From the NCBI GenBank assembly GCA_963760985.1, contig CAVXFM010000015.1, forward strand, positions 682,001 to 746,000: a stretch of DNA of 64,000 nucleotides. Direction: 5' to 3'. The notes beneath the pieces were generated by a model. That model was given only the letters and a program-made list of their open reading frames with translations. It made no database searches and had not been told where the DNA came from. Of this stretch, positions 47,921 through 57,408 are shown piece after piece. Every line of letters begins with the position of its first letter. The stretch's first letter is position 1. The DNA comes from JACRDG01 sp963760985 (GTDB lineage Bacteria; Desulfobacterota; Desulfomonilia; Desulfomonilales; Desulfomonilaceae). The position numbers and the translations under genes were made by a program.

Positions 47921-48219
47921 TCTTTCGACTCCGATTTTTCTCTTTCGTCGAATCGAGGGGCTCCCCCCTGCACAGCCATAAGAGCAGGCTTACTGTGCCC
48001 CACACGACGTTTGTAGTTTTCGAGCGCCAGCAAAAGGTGAAAGTCATCCACACCTTCCCAGCGTTCGGGATGTTCGCGCCTTCCTCGGTGAGCCGAGGAA
48101 AAGAGATTCAACTCAGGGTCCCGGCCAAGGTCCGCCAGCACGAGCTCCACGGGGTGGCCTTTGGGACCTTTTACTGTGCGCACCAGCAGGTGGTTCTTAC
48201 CTTCCAGCCGTATGTACAT
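47917..48219 (-). CDS. Small hypothetical protein upstream of the AsmA gene
   Basis: From the ATG at 48219 it has 100 residues: MYIRLEGKNHLLVRTVKGPKG, then HPVELVLADLGRDPELNL and GVDDFHLLLALENYKRR. It is basic and soluble, and resembles a small group of uncharacterised deltaproteobacterial proteins. Its stop overlaps the start of the AsmA-like gene by 4 bases, so the two are coupled. An upstream in-frame start at 48243 is possible. Confidence 0.6.
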   Translation of the reverse strand: MYIRLEGKNHLLVRTVKGPKGHPVELVLADLGRDPELNLFSSAHRGRREHPERWEGVDDFHLLLALENYKRRVGHSKPALMAVQGGAPRFDEREKSESKE

Positions 48220-48522
48220 GATAAGTTCCTCATACCGGAGCATAGGACGCTGTCTCGGGTACTCCAGGACCCGAGGTTGTAACGTGCATCATGTTGACAG
48301 ATAAGCCTGGAGATTGCAATGCCAGCTAACATACCGAACCATAAGACTTTTTTGGTAAAAGAACCCACAACGTGTCAGCAGACTCGGAAATTCGGAGAAA
48401 CAAGGCCTTTGTGGACCCGATAAAGAACGCCCCTTGGCCTGATAAATCCATGTGTCGGCGTTGACAACCTGCGAAAAGAAGAACTATATATCTAGAGAAG
48501 ACAAGCGTGGAGCACCAAAATC

Positions 48523-49168
48523 ATGAGCAAAAAGATATTCGCCGTAGGCGACATCCATGGTTGTTACGAGAAGCTCGCGGCCATGATGAAAATATTGCCC
48601 TGGGATAAGGACAACGGAGACGTTTCTGCTCTTTATCGGGGATTATGTCGACCGGGGTCCCCAGTCCCGGGACGTGGTCGAATACTTGGTAAGATTGAAA
48701 AGGAGAGGCGGCACCACTGTCTTCCTCAAAGGTAACCACGAGAAAATGCTGCTCGATTACTACATCAAACAGCAGGACCAGATGCTCTACGTGGCCAATG
48801 GAGGGGGCGAGACCATCGCAAGCTATGTCGAGGGAGGAATAGGACGAAAGGCTTTCGTGCTCCCGGAAGATCATCTGGAATTCTTGTTATCTTTGAACCT
48901 CTATTACGAAACCGACGATTACATTTTCGTGCACGCTGGTCTGAGAGACGGGATACCCCTTGACAAACAAACCGAGGACGATTTGCTCTGGATCCGAGAG
49001 GAATTCATTTATTCCGCATTCGACTGGAATAAAAGAGTCGTCTTTGGCCATACCGCGCTGGAGACCCCTTTTGTCACCCCAGGCAAGATCGGCATTGACA
49101 CGGGCGCGGTGTACGGGAACAAACTCACCGCGGTAGAACTTCCCCGGATGAAATTCTATCAGGTCTGA
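48523..49168 (+). pseudogene. Serine/threonine-type metallophosphatase, one frameshift
   Basis: The first frame has GDIHGCYEKL, the second GDYVDRGPQSRDVVEYLVRL and FLKGNHEKM. Together with FVHAGLRDG and VFGHT they form the calcineurin-like phosphatase motif set (PrpA/ApaH-like). The join is at about 48617-48622, where two bases (or the equivalent) seem lost. The repaired protein is about 215 residues. It would dephosphorylate proteins or diadenosine tetraphosphate. Confidence 0.85.
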
Positions 49169-49696
49169 TAGAGCCCGATTGCAGAAAGATGGATCGGGCG
49201 CCCACGGACTCGTGGTACCGCATTCGGCAAAGCCTTCGCACGCGTCCCTGTGGACGGACCGCGCGTTGCCGTATCCTTCTCGCTTGTGATATTGATTCGC
49301 TTTCACACGGATAAGATCGTTGGGTTGGGGATCTCCTGAGCGCAGTGATGAGACGATTCTGCGTCGTCCAGAGCGAAGAGGGTCGCCAGCCCGTGCCAAG
49401 TGATACAGCCGAAAGCGAATCGGTATGACACGTGACTCGAGAAGGTTCCTTGGCTCGCCAGGCAACCTGACTCCTCCCGTGCTCTGCCGAAGAATCCCGA
49501 CCCGCTTAAACCATATTCCCGCAGTTTTTCCGCGGGAAAAGACTTTTTCCTCGAAACAGGTCGCACTGCTATTTTTTGTGATATTTCCCCTGTAATGGCA
49601 GCACCATAGCACGAGAGGATCAACTTGTAAGCATGGCGATTTCGTGCTATCATGCTTCTGCTCTCGTCATTGGGCCCCTGGAAACGGACACCCTTC
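49169..49696. other. Intergenic region, no gene seen
   Basis: About 530 bp between the phosphatase and a lipoprotein gene. Apart from the hairpin at its left end, I see no conserved ORF or RNA. Long antisense ORFs here have no recognisable protein character. Confidence 0.4.
49172..49199 (+). terminator. Hairpin after the phosphatase gene
   Basis: GCCCGAT and ATCGGGC form a 7-bp stem around a 14-base loop, beginning 4 bp after the stop codon. No T run follows. Confidence 0.4.
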
Positions 49697-50233
49697 ATGA
49701 GAAATTTCGTCAGTCTTTTCGCGGTAGTGTCACTGGTGGCTGTGATGGTTGCGGCGTGCGGGATGGCTTCGAAGACCGTGAAGCCTTCATCCAACGCCAC
49801 TCCCCCTGCCTCGGCAAAACCTAAATCTGATGAGGCAACAGCGGCCAAACCCACAAAATTACTCCCCAAGGAGGCGCCGCCGGTTCCGTCTGCCGATCTC
49901 GCGCGGTCCGGACTGCCTGACGGCAAGCTGCCCCCTGCCGGGGTTGACAGCCTGGATCAAAGGGCCGAGATCAATGAGTCGGCTCTCGAATTTGCGAAGA
50001 ATTTCCCCAACGTCAAGGCGGTCAAGACCTGTTTCAGTAAGCTGTACGGCGGGTGGAACCTGGATCTCTTCGTCGCTCGAGGAAAGAAAATTACCAAGCA
50101 GCAGTATTCGTGGAATGGCAAGTCAAAAGAGTGGGAACCCGTTCTTCTGGATAAGGAAGTGCCCAAAAACCAACTCGAATATTACTTGAACACGGAACTA
50201 GCCGAAGAAAAATGCTTTGTGCTTAAGAAATGA
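49697..50233 (+). CDS. Lipoprotein of unknown function
   Basis: From the ATG at 49697 the 178-residue protein has a lipoprotein signal (SLFAVVSLVAVMVAAC) followed by an Ala/Pro/Lys-rich linker (about 25-75) and a small globular C-terminus (LEFAKNFPNVKAVKTCFSKLYGGWNLDLFVARGKKITKQQYSW). No family recognised. Its stop overlaps the end of the convergent gene at 50223 by 11 bases. Confidence 0.65.
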   Translation: MRNFVSLFAVVSLVAVMVAACGMASKTVKPSSNATPPASAKPKSDEATAAKPTKLLPKEAPPVPSADLARSGLPDGKLPPAGVDSLDQRAEINESALEFAKNFPNVKAVKTCFSKLYGGWNLDLFVARGKKITKQQYSWNGKSKEWEPVLLDKEVPKNQLEYYLNTELAEEKCFVLKK

Positions 50234-50735
50234 TAAGGGGCTTGCGCAACTTTCCGGCCTTTTTCAAAATCTCCCGCACCCGTCGTTTCATGAAATCCGT
50301 GAGGTCGGACCGAAATGTGACCGGTCGACCGTTGCCATCGAGATCCCACGGGTAAGTGAGCACATGTGACGTACCCACCGGCCAGACGTGGTACGACGCG
50401 CCGATCAGTATCAGGTCCCGAACCTTATTACTGGGCTCAGACTGGACAAACGCGGTGACCGCGCCTTCGGACATCTCATCCTGTTGAGCCCTGCGCGCGA
50501 GGATCAGTTCGGGGTATTTCTCGGCAAGCGCGGCTATGGCTTCTTTCAGGGTACGGTCCAGCTCTTGTCCTTCCGCGAAATACCGAGAGAACGCGAAATG
50601 GCCGATTTCCGTATGTGAATCAGACGGCAAAAGACCCGCTGCCACCGCGAGCTGCACCACCCGGAAGTAGTAGATCCTGTACTTGTCGTGCGGCTTGAGC
50701 GCATCAGCTGGGTGAATGGGCGGAGCACTCGTCAT
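50223..50735 (-). CDS. Conserved hypothetical soluble protein
   Basis: From the ATG at 50735 the 170-residue protein includes DKYRIYYFRVVQLAVAAGLLPSDS, EIGHFAFSRYFAEGQELDRTLKEAIAAL and SYHVWPVGTSHVLTYPWDLDGNGRPVTF. No family recognised; charged and helical with no signal peptide. It is coupled by ATGA to the upstream exported-protein gene. Confidence 0.55.
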   Translation of the reverse strand: MTSAPPIHPADALKPHDKYRIYYFRVVQLAVAAGLLPSDSHTEIGHFAFSRYFAEGQELDRTLKEAIAALAEKYPELILARRAQQDEMSEGAVTAFVQSEPSNKVRDLILIGASYHVWPVGTSHVLTYPWDLDGNGRPVTFRSDLTDFMKRRVREILKKAGKLRKPLIIS

Positions 50736-51043
50736 CGAGGCGTACACCGATCGTACTGTCTGCTGGGACTGGAATCGAACTTTTCGAGAATAGGGGCCAC
50801 GATCGGACATGTGAGTGGGCTGAGCATGGCAAGCGGAATATCCAGCACGTACGCAATACCGTCCTCTACTGCTTCCAGGAAGGGTTTCGGCGCGCGTCTC
50901 ACGGTGCGACAGGTCAGGGAAATATCTGGACCGGAGCTGATACGACTGGCACGAGACGGTCGCGTTGAGCCGTCGCCCATTGCGGGGGAGATCAGCAACA
51001 CGGCCAGTACAAGGGCCGTAGGAACCACCTGTCGAATGCTCAT
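50732..51043 (-). CDS. Small exported protein
   Basis: The 103-residue protein has a signal peptide (VVPTALVLAVLLISPAMGDG) and a mature part with PKPFLEAVEDGIAYVLDIPLAMLSPLTCPIVAPILEKF. Its stop overlaps the next ATG by 4 bases. No family recognised. Confidence 0.55.
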   Translation of the reverse strand: MSIRQVVPTALVLAVLLISPAMGDGSTRPSRASRISSGPDISLTCRTVRRAPKPFLEAVEDGIAYVLDIPLAMLSPLTCPIVAPILEKFDSSPSRQYDRCTPR

Positions 51044-51186
51044 GAAACAGACCTCGGATCTGTGGGGGATGGCACGGCAATGTACCAGGAAATCAGCAAT
51101 GAATCAATGAGCGCGGAAGAGGCGCAGTACGGTGTCATTCTCCCCTGTAACAGGGAAGCTCATCGAAAAATGCCGGGCTGTACCCC

Positions 51187-52422
51187 TCATCCGGGAAAGC
51201 CCTCACGGATCCCCGCGAAGGAATTCCTCGGGTAGTTATCAAGAAGGAATCCTTTGCAGTATCCGCAAATTCTCGGGATATGGCCGCTCCTGAATTCTTC
51301 TCGTATGCGTTTCATTTTCAGGGAATTCCAGATTTCAGGCAACGTCGACCGATTGAGGTTGCCCACGGAATAGTCGGTGGCACAACACAATTTGACGTCG
51401 CCGGTCTGGGCCACGCGAAGTTGCCCGAACCACGGCGCCACGCACACTCCTTTGGTCTTGGACAACGGGAAAAAACCTCTTCCGAGCAGTCGTGAGGTGG
51501 CTGCGTTGATCGCCCCACGCACGCGGCGGCCATTCTCTCCATCGGAGAAGAATGTGCCGAATGCGACTTTGATGCCCAGGTTCGCGCTCAACTCCCGATA
51601 GTAGGGAAGCTTGGTCGTGAATTCGTTTCTCACTTGCTCGTTGAATTGTTCAAAATACCTGAACGTGAAATCACGATCAGGCAGATGCACACCCCTGATG
51701 GCCTGCCAGTTCGGCCGGAGACGCATGAACCTCACTGCTTTTATTCCGCAACGAAGGGCAAGCCTCAGGAAGTCCTCCACTTCACCCACGTTTTCCCTCA
51801 TGACCAGAAAACTGAACCAGAAGTCACTGTTCGCGCCCAGGCGCTCCGCGTTTCTCACCAGGTAGGATACGTTTTCCGCCACCTGGTCCAGATCGCGGCC
51901 CATGATTTTTCTGTACGTCTCACGTTTTCCCGCGTGGATAGAGAAACGAATTGAAAGACGTGCTTCCAAGAGCCGATCCACAAGGCGTTTGGTCAGGAGA
52001 AACCCCGTGGTGTTCATGTGCAGCACGCAATCGTTCCTTGCAGCGCTTTTCACGAAATACTCCACATCGCTCAGGAGCGGCTCTCCGTCGCCATGAACCG
52101 ACATGACCTCCAGCTCTTTCAGGTGGGGTTCCAGCTTCTTGAGAAGGGTTGCCGACATGCGGGTGGGCTTGGAATTTCGGCAGGTGCACATCGCGCAAGA
52201 ATGCGGACAACCTGCAACCGTTTCCAAGTAGAGGGCCGGTGGGTCAAACTCCAGATCCACCTCCTGATTTCGGAAAGCCTGTACGTACCGAGCGAAGTCC
52301 TTAGCCATTTCCCTGTTCTTCTCCCATGGGTTGCCCTGTTGCACTATGTGAAAAGCGATTTTGAGGGCTTTTCGCGCTTGCCGCGACCGTGCTGCCGTCG
52401 CACATCGTGGCGACCGTGCCAT
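51187..52422 (-). CDS. Radical SAM protein with SPASM-like C-terminus
   Basis: The 411-residue protein has the cluster motif AGCPHSCAMCTCRNSKP (CxxxCxxC), SVHGDGEPLLSDVEY and a TIM-barrel pattern, and a C-terminal Cys-rich segment (GVCVAPWF, VKLCCATDYSVGNLN, RICGYCKGF) that fits a SPASM auxiliary-cluster domain. Such enzymes usually modify peptides or make metabolites; no precursor peptide is evident nearby. The frame starts at 52422; internal starts (for example MAKDFARYVQ) are possible. Confidence 0.8.
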   Translation of the reverse strand: MARSPRCATAARSRQARKALKIAFHIVQQGNPWEKNREMAKDFARYVQAFRNQEVDLEFDPPALYLETVAGCPHSCAMCTCRNSKPTRMSATLLKKLEPHLKELEVMSVHGDGEPLLSDVEYFVKSAARNDCVLHMNTTGFLLTKRLVDRLLEARLSIRFSIHAGKRETYRKIMGRDLDQVAENVSYLVRNAERLGANSDFWFSFLVMRENVGEVEDFLRLALRCGIKAVRFMRLRPNWQAIRGVHLPDRDFTFRYFEQFNEQVRNEFTTKLPYYRELSANLGIKVAFGTFFSDGENGRRVRGAINAATSRLLGRGFFPLSKTKGVCVAPWFGQLRVAQTGDVKLCCATDYSVGNLNRSTLPEIWNSLKMKRIREEFRSGHIPRICGYCKGFLLDNYPRNSFAGIREGFPG

Positions 52423-52493
52423 GACCTCGAAGAAGCGGAGATCGTGTGGGCAGATTGCCTAATATTGATTCCCGCTGTACTGTCATGAATTCT

Positions 52494-52652
52494 CATGAAA
52501 ATGCATTTTTGGGGGAAGGCCCTTCTTGAAAGAAGGGCCTTCCCCCAAACCCCCATCCCCAAGAACTTTAAGCACTTGCCATCTCCCGCTGGTCGCTGGA
52601 CAGTGTGCCATCTTCATGGTTCGTGGTGACCCTCCAGGTCATGGGAGTTCAC
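52494..52652 (-). repeat. Interspersed hairpin repeat, copy E
   Basis: Full-length reverse-orientation copy, upstream of the radical SAM gene. Slight changes: TTTTTGGGG in place of TTTTCGGGG and CCATCTCCCGCTGG in the arm. The palindrome is intact. Confidence 0.85.
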
Positions 52653-53469
52653 GGCACGATTCCGCCAAATCCTCGACAAGTCGTCAGGCCGGCGCGAGGA
52701 ACGCTCAGGCTGTCAGACCTGTGAGGAACCTGTGACGCGACAGTCCGGGGGTTTTCTTTCGCGCGGGCAGAATGGGCGGTTATTCCCTATCCCTGCAATG
52801 GATGAGCGCTCGTTTCCGCGATTGGGCCTGAGTTTTCTGAGTCTCGGCCTGAGTTCCGATACCACATGTGTCCCTGGTGTACCCGTGGGGGAGGCGACGC
52901 TTGTCTCCCGCCTCGATACCCACGCCTGGCAGTACCCGTGTGCGGGAGTATAACTTCATTCCGGACAGTCCGTCCAGGGTTTTGCCGCGCGGGCCCAATA
53001 AGGCGGCGATAAGGCCGTCGCGAGATCCCCCCTGGCTGCTCCGCACGCCTGGCACTATGTTCGGCCTCTTTCCGGATGTGGTGTCGCATCAGTGAGCACT
53101 GTTGCGCTTCTTCCCTCCTCTGCGGAGAGCTTCGTGCACAACGTTCACCATAATGAACTTCACCTTGCGGTGAAATATGCCCCTTCGGACGTGATGATCC
53201 TGCAAGAAAATCCCCTACTGAACAGCTTTCTTAAAAAAACACGCGCGAGGAACTGTCACATGTGATATGAATGGGAAAGCGCTTCTCACGGTCAATTTGG
53301 CTGTACACGCTTTCCTTTGGGGTTTGCCGTTATTCCCCCCGTCGGGGGGCGATTGCCTTCTGCTCGGACCTATTTCTACTCCCTGAGACCGTCGGGCGCA
53401 CCCCCAATCTTCCATGACTGGTTTATGAGGTGACAGCAGGTCCAGTCCTTTTTATTCAAGGAGGCACGC
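52653..53469. other. Intergenic region with a GC hairpin, no gene seen
   Basis: About 820 bp with no convincing ORF; frames here are short and have atypical composition. A CCCCCC-GTC-GGGGGG hairpin lies at 53337-53351, about 120 bp before the truncated livJ copy. Confidence 0.45.
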
Positions 53470-53769
53470 ATGAAAAGACCGGTTTGCTTCCTCGCAACGA
53501 CCATTCTCCTGTCGGTCACCGGCCATAATGCTGCGCTTTTTGCAACGGAACCGATTCTTGTCGGAAAGCCCTGCGCATTGACCGCGCGGGAAGGCAGGGA
53601 ATCCCTGAAGGCTGTTCAGATGGCCGTACACGAGATAAACGCCAAAGGAGGCGTGAAGGGGTCGGAGAAGATACCGCGCACTCTCAAAATCGAGACCATA
53701 GACCTGCGTGACGCATCGGCAGGGGTGCCGGTGTCTGAGGCGCTCCGGGCGGGGATATCTGCCAAGTAG
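53470..53769 (+). pseudogene. Truncated livJ-like solute-binding protein
   Basis: The first 99 residues include a signal peptide (PVCFLATTILLSVTGHNAALFA) and segments parallel to the downstream livJ: AVQMAVHEINAKGGVKG, KIETIDLRDASAGVPVSEALRAG. A TAG then ends it where livJ continues for over 300 residues. The region after it holds no recognisable continuation. It looks like a decayed duplicate of the livJ gene 330 bp downstream. Confidence 0.7.
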
Positions 53770-54105
53770 TCAGCCGGCGGCATTCTCTTGCGCACAAGGG
53801 AATCGAGCCTGAGCTTTTTTCTCCCTCACAGGATACGGGGGGCCGTATCTTTTTCCTCGAAACGATGTGCGAGTTACGTTCGTTCATAACGGGCGCTGAA
53901 GGTCAAAGGCATGCCTCTGGAGGGAAGTCGGCTCGGGCCGAGGCCTGCTTTCCAAGGGCAAAGCGAGGACACTACCTGCATGTGGGCCCTGAAGTGAAAA
54001 ATGCACAGAGCGTAAGGATTGAGTGGGCGGGTGGACGGGACCAAGTCGGTCGTCCCCCGCACAGATGGTATTCCCAAAACCCTGACCAAAGAAAGGAGTG
54101 GCGAC
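53770..54105. other. Spacer between the truncated and the full livJ
   Basis: About 340 bp without a convincing frame. It may contain the eroded remainder of the truncated copy and the promoter of the liv operon; the livJ start follows AAAGGAG. Confidence 0.35.
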
Positions 54106-55383
54106 ATGAGTTGGAAAGTAAAGTTTCTCTCTGCCATCATGGGGGCTGTGGCCTTTGTGGCTCTCACTTTTTGTCCCGCGCTTGCGGAAAAACCGATCAT
54201 ACTGGGGGCTCCGCTGGCCACGGCGTTTCTCTATGGCTGGGACGCGGAGCGGGGAATTAAGCTGGCGGTCGATGAAATCAACGCGGCCGGCGGGGTCAAG
54301 GTGGGCGACAAGAAACGTCCGTTCGAGGTAGAGGTCATCGACACCCGCGATCTCGAGCCGGGAGTGCCTGTGAGCGAGGCCCTGCTGGCAGTGGAAAAAC
54401 TCATCCTGGAGAAAAAGGCCGATTTCATCATCGGAGGACCGGTGAGATCTGAGGCGGCCCTTGCAGCCATGCCGCTTCTCTCAAAGTACAAAAAAATCTC
54501 GATTCTTACCACAGGTTCGCTCACCCCCAAATATGGTGCGCTGATAGCGAAGAACCCTGAGAAGTTCAAATACTGCTTCCGCATCTCCGGCGAAGCAAAA
54601 TGGATGGTGACCGGTGAATTGATTCCCTGTCTGGAGCACATCGGCAAAAAGTTCAACCTGAACAAGCTGATGATCATGGTGCAGGATGTGGCCCACGCAA
54701 GGACCGGCGGGGGGATACTCGCCAAAGTCATGGCCAAGAAAGGCTGGCAGGTCCTCGGCGACCCGATCGTGTATCCCACGGGAACCACCGATTTCTCCAT
54801 GGGATTGTTGGATGCGAAGAAAAAGGGCGCTCAGGTAATCATCATTTGGATGGACATGCCCGAATCTGCCATTCTGCTCAAGCAATGGTACGATAATAAA
54901 GTGCCTGCACTGCCCTTCGGAACGATCATCTCCGCGGCAGAACAGCCCAGTTTTTGGAAAGCCACGGACGGAAAAGGCGAATACTGTCTCGCAAATGTAG
55001 TGAATGCAGGAAACGTTCCCTGCAACGCTACTCCGTGGACTATGAAATTCGTCAATGCGTACAAGAAGAAATATGGATTGGAGCCGGAGGGGTACGGCAC
55101 ATCCTCCAGCTACATGGCAGTATACACGCTGAAAGACGCGATCGAGCGAGCCGGTTCCACAGATTCGGACAAGGTGGTGGCTGCTCTGGATAAGACCGAC
55201 CTCATGGGGGTGTATGGTCGCATTCGCTTCGACCCGAAAACCCATCAAGTCATTCCCAGCCTCGACCCGAAAGAAGGCGCTGTGGGAACCGTCTTCCAGT
55301 GGCAGGCAGGCAAACGCGTGGTGGTGTTTCCGCCCAGTATTGCCACCGGCGACATTCTGCTTCCGCCCTGGATGAAAAAATAG
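54106..55383 (+). CDS. Branched-chain-amino-acid-type ABC solute-binding protein
   Basis: The 425-residue protein (ATG at 54106, after an AAAGGAG site) has a signal peptide (FLSAIMGAVAFVALTFCPALAE) and the periplasmic-binding fold of the LivJ/AmiC family: ERGIKLAVDEINAAGGV, EVIDTRDLEPGVPVSEALLAVEKLI, FIIGGPVRSEAALAA. Members bind leucine-type amino acids, but others bind amides or aromatic and organic acids; the linked acyl-CoA ligase makes an organic acid plausible. First gene of the liv operon. Confidence 0.9.
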   Translation: MSWKVKFLSAIMGAVAFVALTFCPALAEKPIILGAPLATAFLYGWDAERGIKLAVDEINAAGGVKVGDKKRPFEVEVIDTRDLEPGVPVSEALLAVEKLILEKKADFIIGGPVRSEAALAAMPLLSKYKKISILTTGSLTPKYGALIAKNPEKFKYCFRISGEAKWMVTGELIPCLEHIGKKFNLNKLMIMVQDVAHARTGGGILAKVMAKKGWQVLGDPIVYPTGTTDFSMGLLDAKKKGAQVIIIWMDMPESAILLKQWYDNKVPALPFGTIISAAEQPSFWKATDGKGEYCLANVVNAGNVPCNATPWTMKFVNAYKKKYGLEPEGYGTSSSYMAVYTLKDAIERAGSTDSDKVVAALDKTDLMGVYGRIRFDPKTHQVIPSLDPKEGAVGTVFQWQAGKRVVVFPPSIATGDILLPPWMKK

Positions 55384-55482
55384 TCAAAAATCAGGGACGA
55401 CAGCATGTCCTGCAACGATGGGGAGAAGGAGCTCTTGCCCTTCTCCCTCGCGTGCGGCTTGTGACGGTACAGAGGGTTATCA

Positions 55483-56349
55483 ATGGACATCCTAATTTAC
55501 GGGCTCATCAACAGTGCGGCTCTCGCGCTTATGTCTTTGGGTTTTGCATTGGTGTACGGAGTCAGTCGCCTTCCGAACTTTGCCCATGGCGCACTGTACG
55601 TGCTCACCGGTTACACCACGTGGCTGCTCTTGAACCGCGTAGGGCTTAACTATCCACTTTCGATGATTGGGGCTCTCGTGTTTACCGGATTGGTGGGTGC
55701 AGCCATGTATCATTTCGTCCTGGTTCGCGTGCGCGGCATGGCCATCTCGGAAATTATCGCATCGTATGCCATCGGCCTGGCTATCCTCGAGGGGCTCCGC
55801 TGGGGAGGACTCAAGGGCACCACAGTGACTCTGCCTCCATTCGTGGAAGGGGGCATGAGCCTGTGGGGGGTAACGGTGGACTTTCAGCGGGTTATTGTGG
55901 TGGTGGCTGGCGCAGCCATGGTCGGTCTGCTGTGGTTGTTCGTGACCAGGACTCGATTGGGGCTTGCCTTGAAGGGCATGGCACAGGACGAGCGGGCTTC
56001 TTTGACCCTTGGCATTGACTCGGATCGCATGGCCGTCGTTTCTATGGCGCTCGGGTCGGTTCTCGCGGGAATGGCGGGCTTGCTGTTGCTTCCGCTGGGC
56101 AACATCGTGGTAGAGGCCGGTTACAACGTGCTGATCATGGCGGTCGCGGTCTGTATCGTAGGCGGCCTCGGCAGTTGGACCGGATCCATCCTTGCTGCCT
56201 TTGTCATCGGATTTGCCCAGATTCTCACCGTGGTATACCTCGGGGCTCACTACCAGATGGTGGTGGCCTTGATTGCGATTATCATCACCCTCATTCTCCG
56301 ACCAAGCGGTCTATTCGGTCGGCAAAAAGAACTGGAAGAGAGAGTCTAG
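55483..56349 (+). CDS. livH: ABC permease LivH-like
   Basis: The 288-residue polytopic protein has LivH features: YGLINSAALALMSLGFALVYGVSRLPNFAHG at the start, an ARIP-like LGIDSDRMAVVSMALGSVLAGMAGLL near the C-terminus, and a final VALIAIIITLILRPSGLFG. One of two permeases of the uptake system. Its stop is two bases before the livM start. Confidence 0.93.
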   Translation: MDILIYGLINSAALALMSLGFALVYGVSRLPNFAHGALYVLTGYTTWLLLNRVGLNYPLSMIGALVFTGLVGAAMYHFVLVRVRGMAISEIIASYAIGLAILEGLRWGGLKGTTVTLPPFVEGGMSLWGVTVDFQRVIVVVAGAAMVGLLWLFVTRTRLGLALKGMAQDERASLTLGIDSDRMAVVSMALGSVLAGMAGLLLLPLGNIVVEAGYNVLIMAVAVCIVGGLGSWTGSILAAFVIGFAQILTVVYLGAHYQMVVALIAIIITLILRPSGLFGRQKELEERV

Positions 56350-56351
56350 CC

Positions 56352-57374
56352 ATGGCCCTGGAGACCAAAGACAGGCGTAAAGAGAGACTGGATCGCGGAA
56401 TCAAAGTACGCACGGATGGTGTGTACGCCATATCGTCCTGGGTCGAAATCAGCTATCTGCTGTTTCCGCGACTCGTGTTTATTCTGGGGCTTCTCGCATT
56501 GCCTCTCATCCTCGCTCCCTTCCCGTACTGGCAACGGGTGCTGTCGCAAGTGGCCATCTATGCGCTCCTTGCCATCAGCTTTGATTTTCTCGCCAATTTT
56601 GTCGGCCTGGTCTCTCTTGGCGGGGGTTTTTACGTGGGCATCGGCGCGTACATCGCGGCGTTGCTCAATACCTCTTTCGGCTTGCCGCCGATCGTTACCA
56701 TCCCGGTCGCAACGGTTTTCGGCGGAATCATCTGTACGGTTCTGTTCTACCCCTGCTTGCCGTTGAGGGGAGTGTACTTCGCCATTGTGAGCCTCATGTA
56801 CCCACTCTTGGCTGCTCGCGTCATCGAAGCCTTGGACATCTTCGGCGGGACTGACGGCATCCTGGGGGTCGACGGATTGGGCAACAAGTGGATAGAACTG
56901 TACCTCCTTGTCGTGATCGTGCTCGTGGTCACGTTTGTGTTGCGTAGGATGCGTAACGAAGACGTGGGGCTGGTGCTTCGCGGGGTCAAGGACAACGATC
57001 AGGCGGTGAGGGCCAGCGGCATCAACATCACCACGTACAAGGCCTTGGCCGTATTGATTGCGTCCTCGCTGGGGTGCCTGGCCGGTGCGATTCTCGCGCA
57101 CAGTTACATGTGGGCCGGTCTCTCCCAGTTCGCTCTGGATTTCTCGATCCTTCCCATTGCCGCGACGGTAGTGGGCGGAGGGGGCACGCTGATCGGCCCG
57201 GTATTGGGCTGTTTGATCCTCGTGCCTGTGTCCGAACTCCTTCGGGACTTCGGCACCCTGAGGATCGCGATCTACGCAATCATCCTCACGGGGTTCATCG
57301 TGTTCAAGAGCGAAGGAATCATGAGCTACATGACAAGGAAATACCAACAATTCGAGCGATGGGTCGAGATATAG
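56352..57374 (+). CDS. livM: ABC permease LivM-like
   Basis: From the ATG at 56352 the 340-residue permease contains ALLAISFDFLANFVGLVSLGGG, FYVGIGAYIAALL, RGVKDNDQAVRASGINITTYKALAVLIASSLGCLAGAI and a terminal helix pair. The first 30 residues are polar. It forms the second permease, coupled to LivH. The longer frame from 56175 overlaps livH and is not the gene. Confidence 0.92.
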   Translation: MALETKDRRKERLDRGIKVRTDGVYAISSWVEISYLLFPRLVFILGLLALPLILAPFPYWQRVLSQVAIYALLAISFDFLANFVGLVSLGGGFYVGIGAYIAALLNTSFGLPPIVTIPVATVFGGIICTVLFYPCLPLRGVYFAIVSLMYPLLAARVIEALDIFGGTDGILGVDGLGNKWIELYLLVVIVLVVTFVLRRMRNEDVGLVLRGVKDNDQAVRASGINITTYKALAVLIASSLGCLAGAILAHSYMWAGLSQFALDFSILPIAATVVGGGGTLIGPVLGCLILVPVSELLRDFGTLRIAIYAIILTGFIVFKSEGIMSYMTRKYQQFERWVEI

Positions 57375-57408
57375 CGCCAAATCCGGTGCTGCCCAGAACA
57401 CTGAGAGA

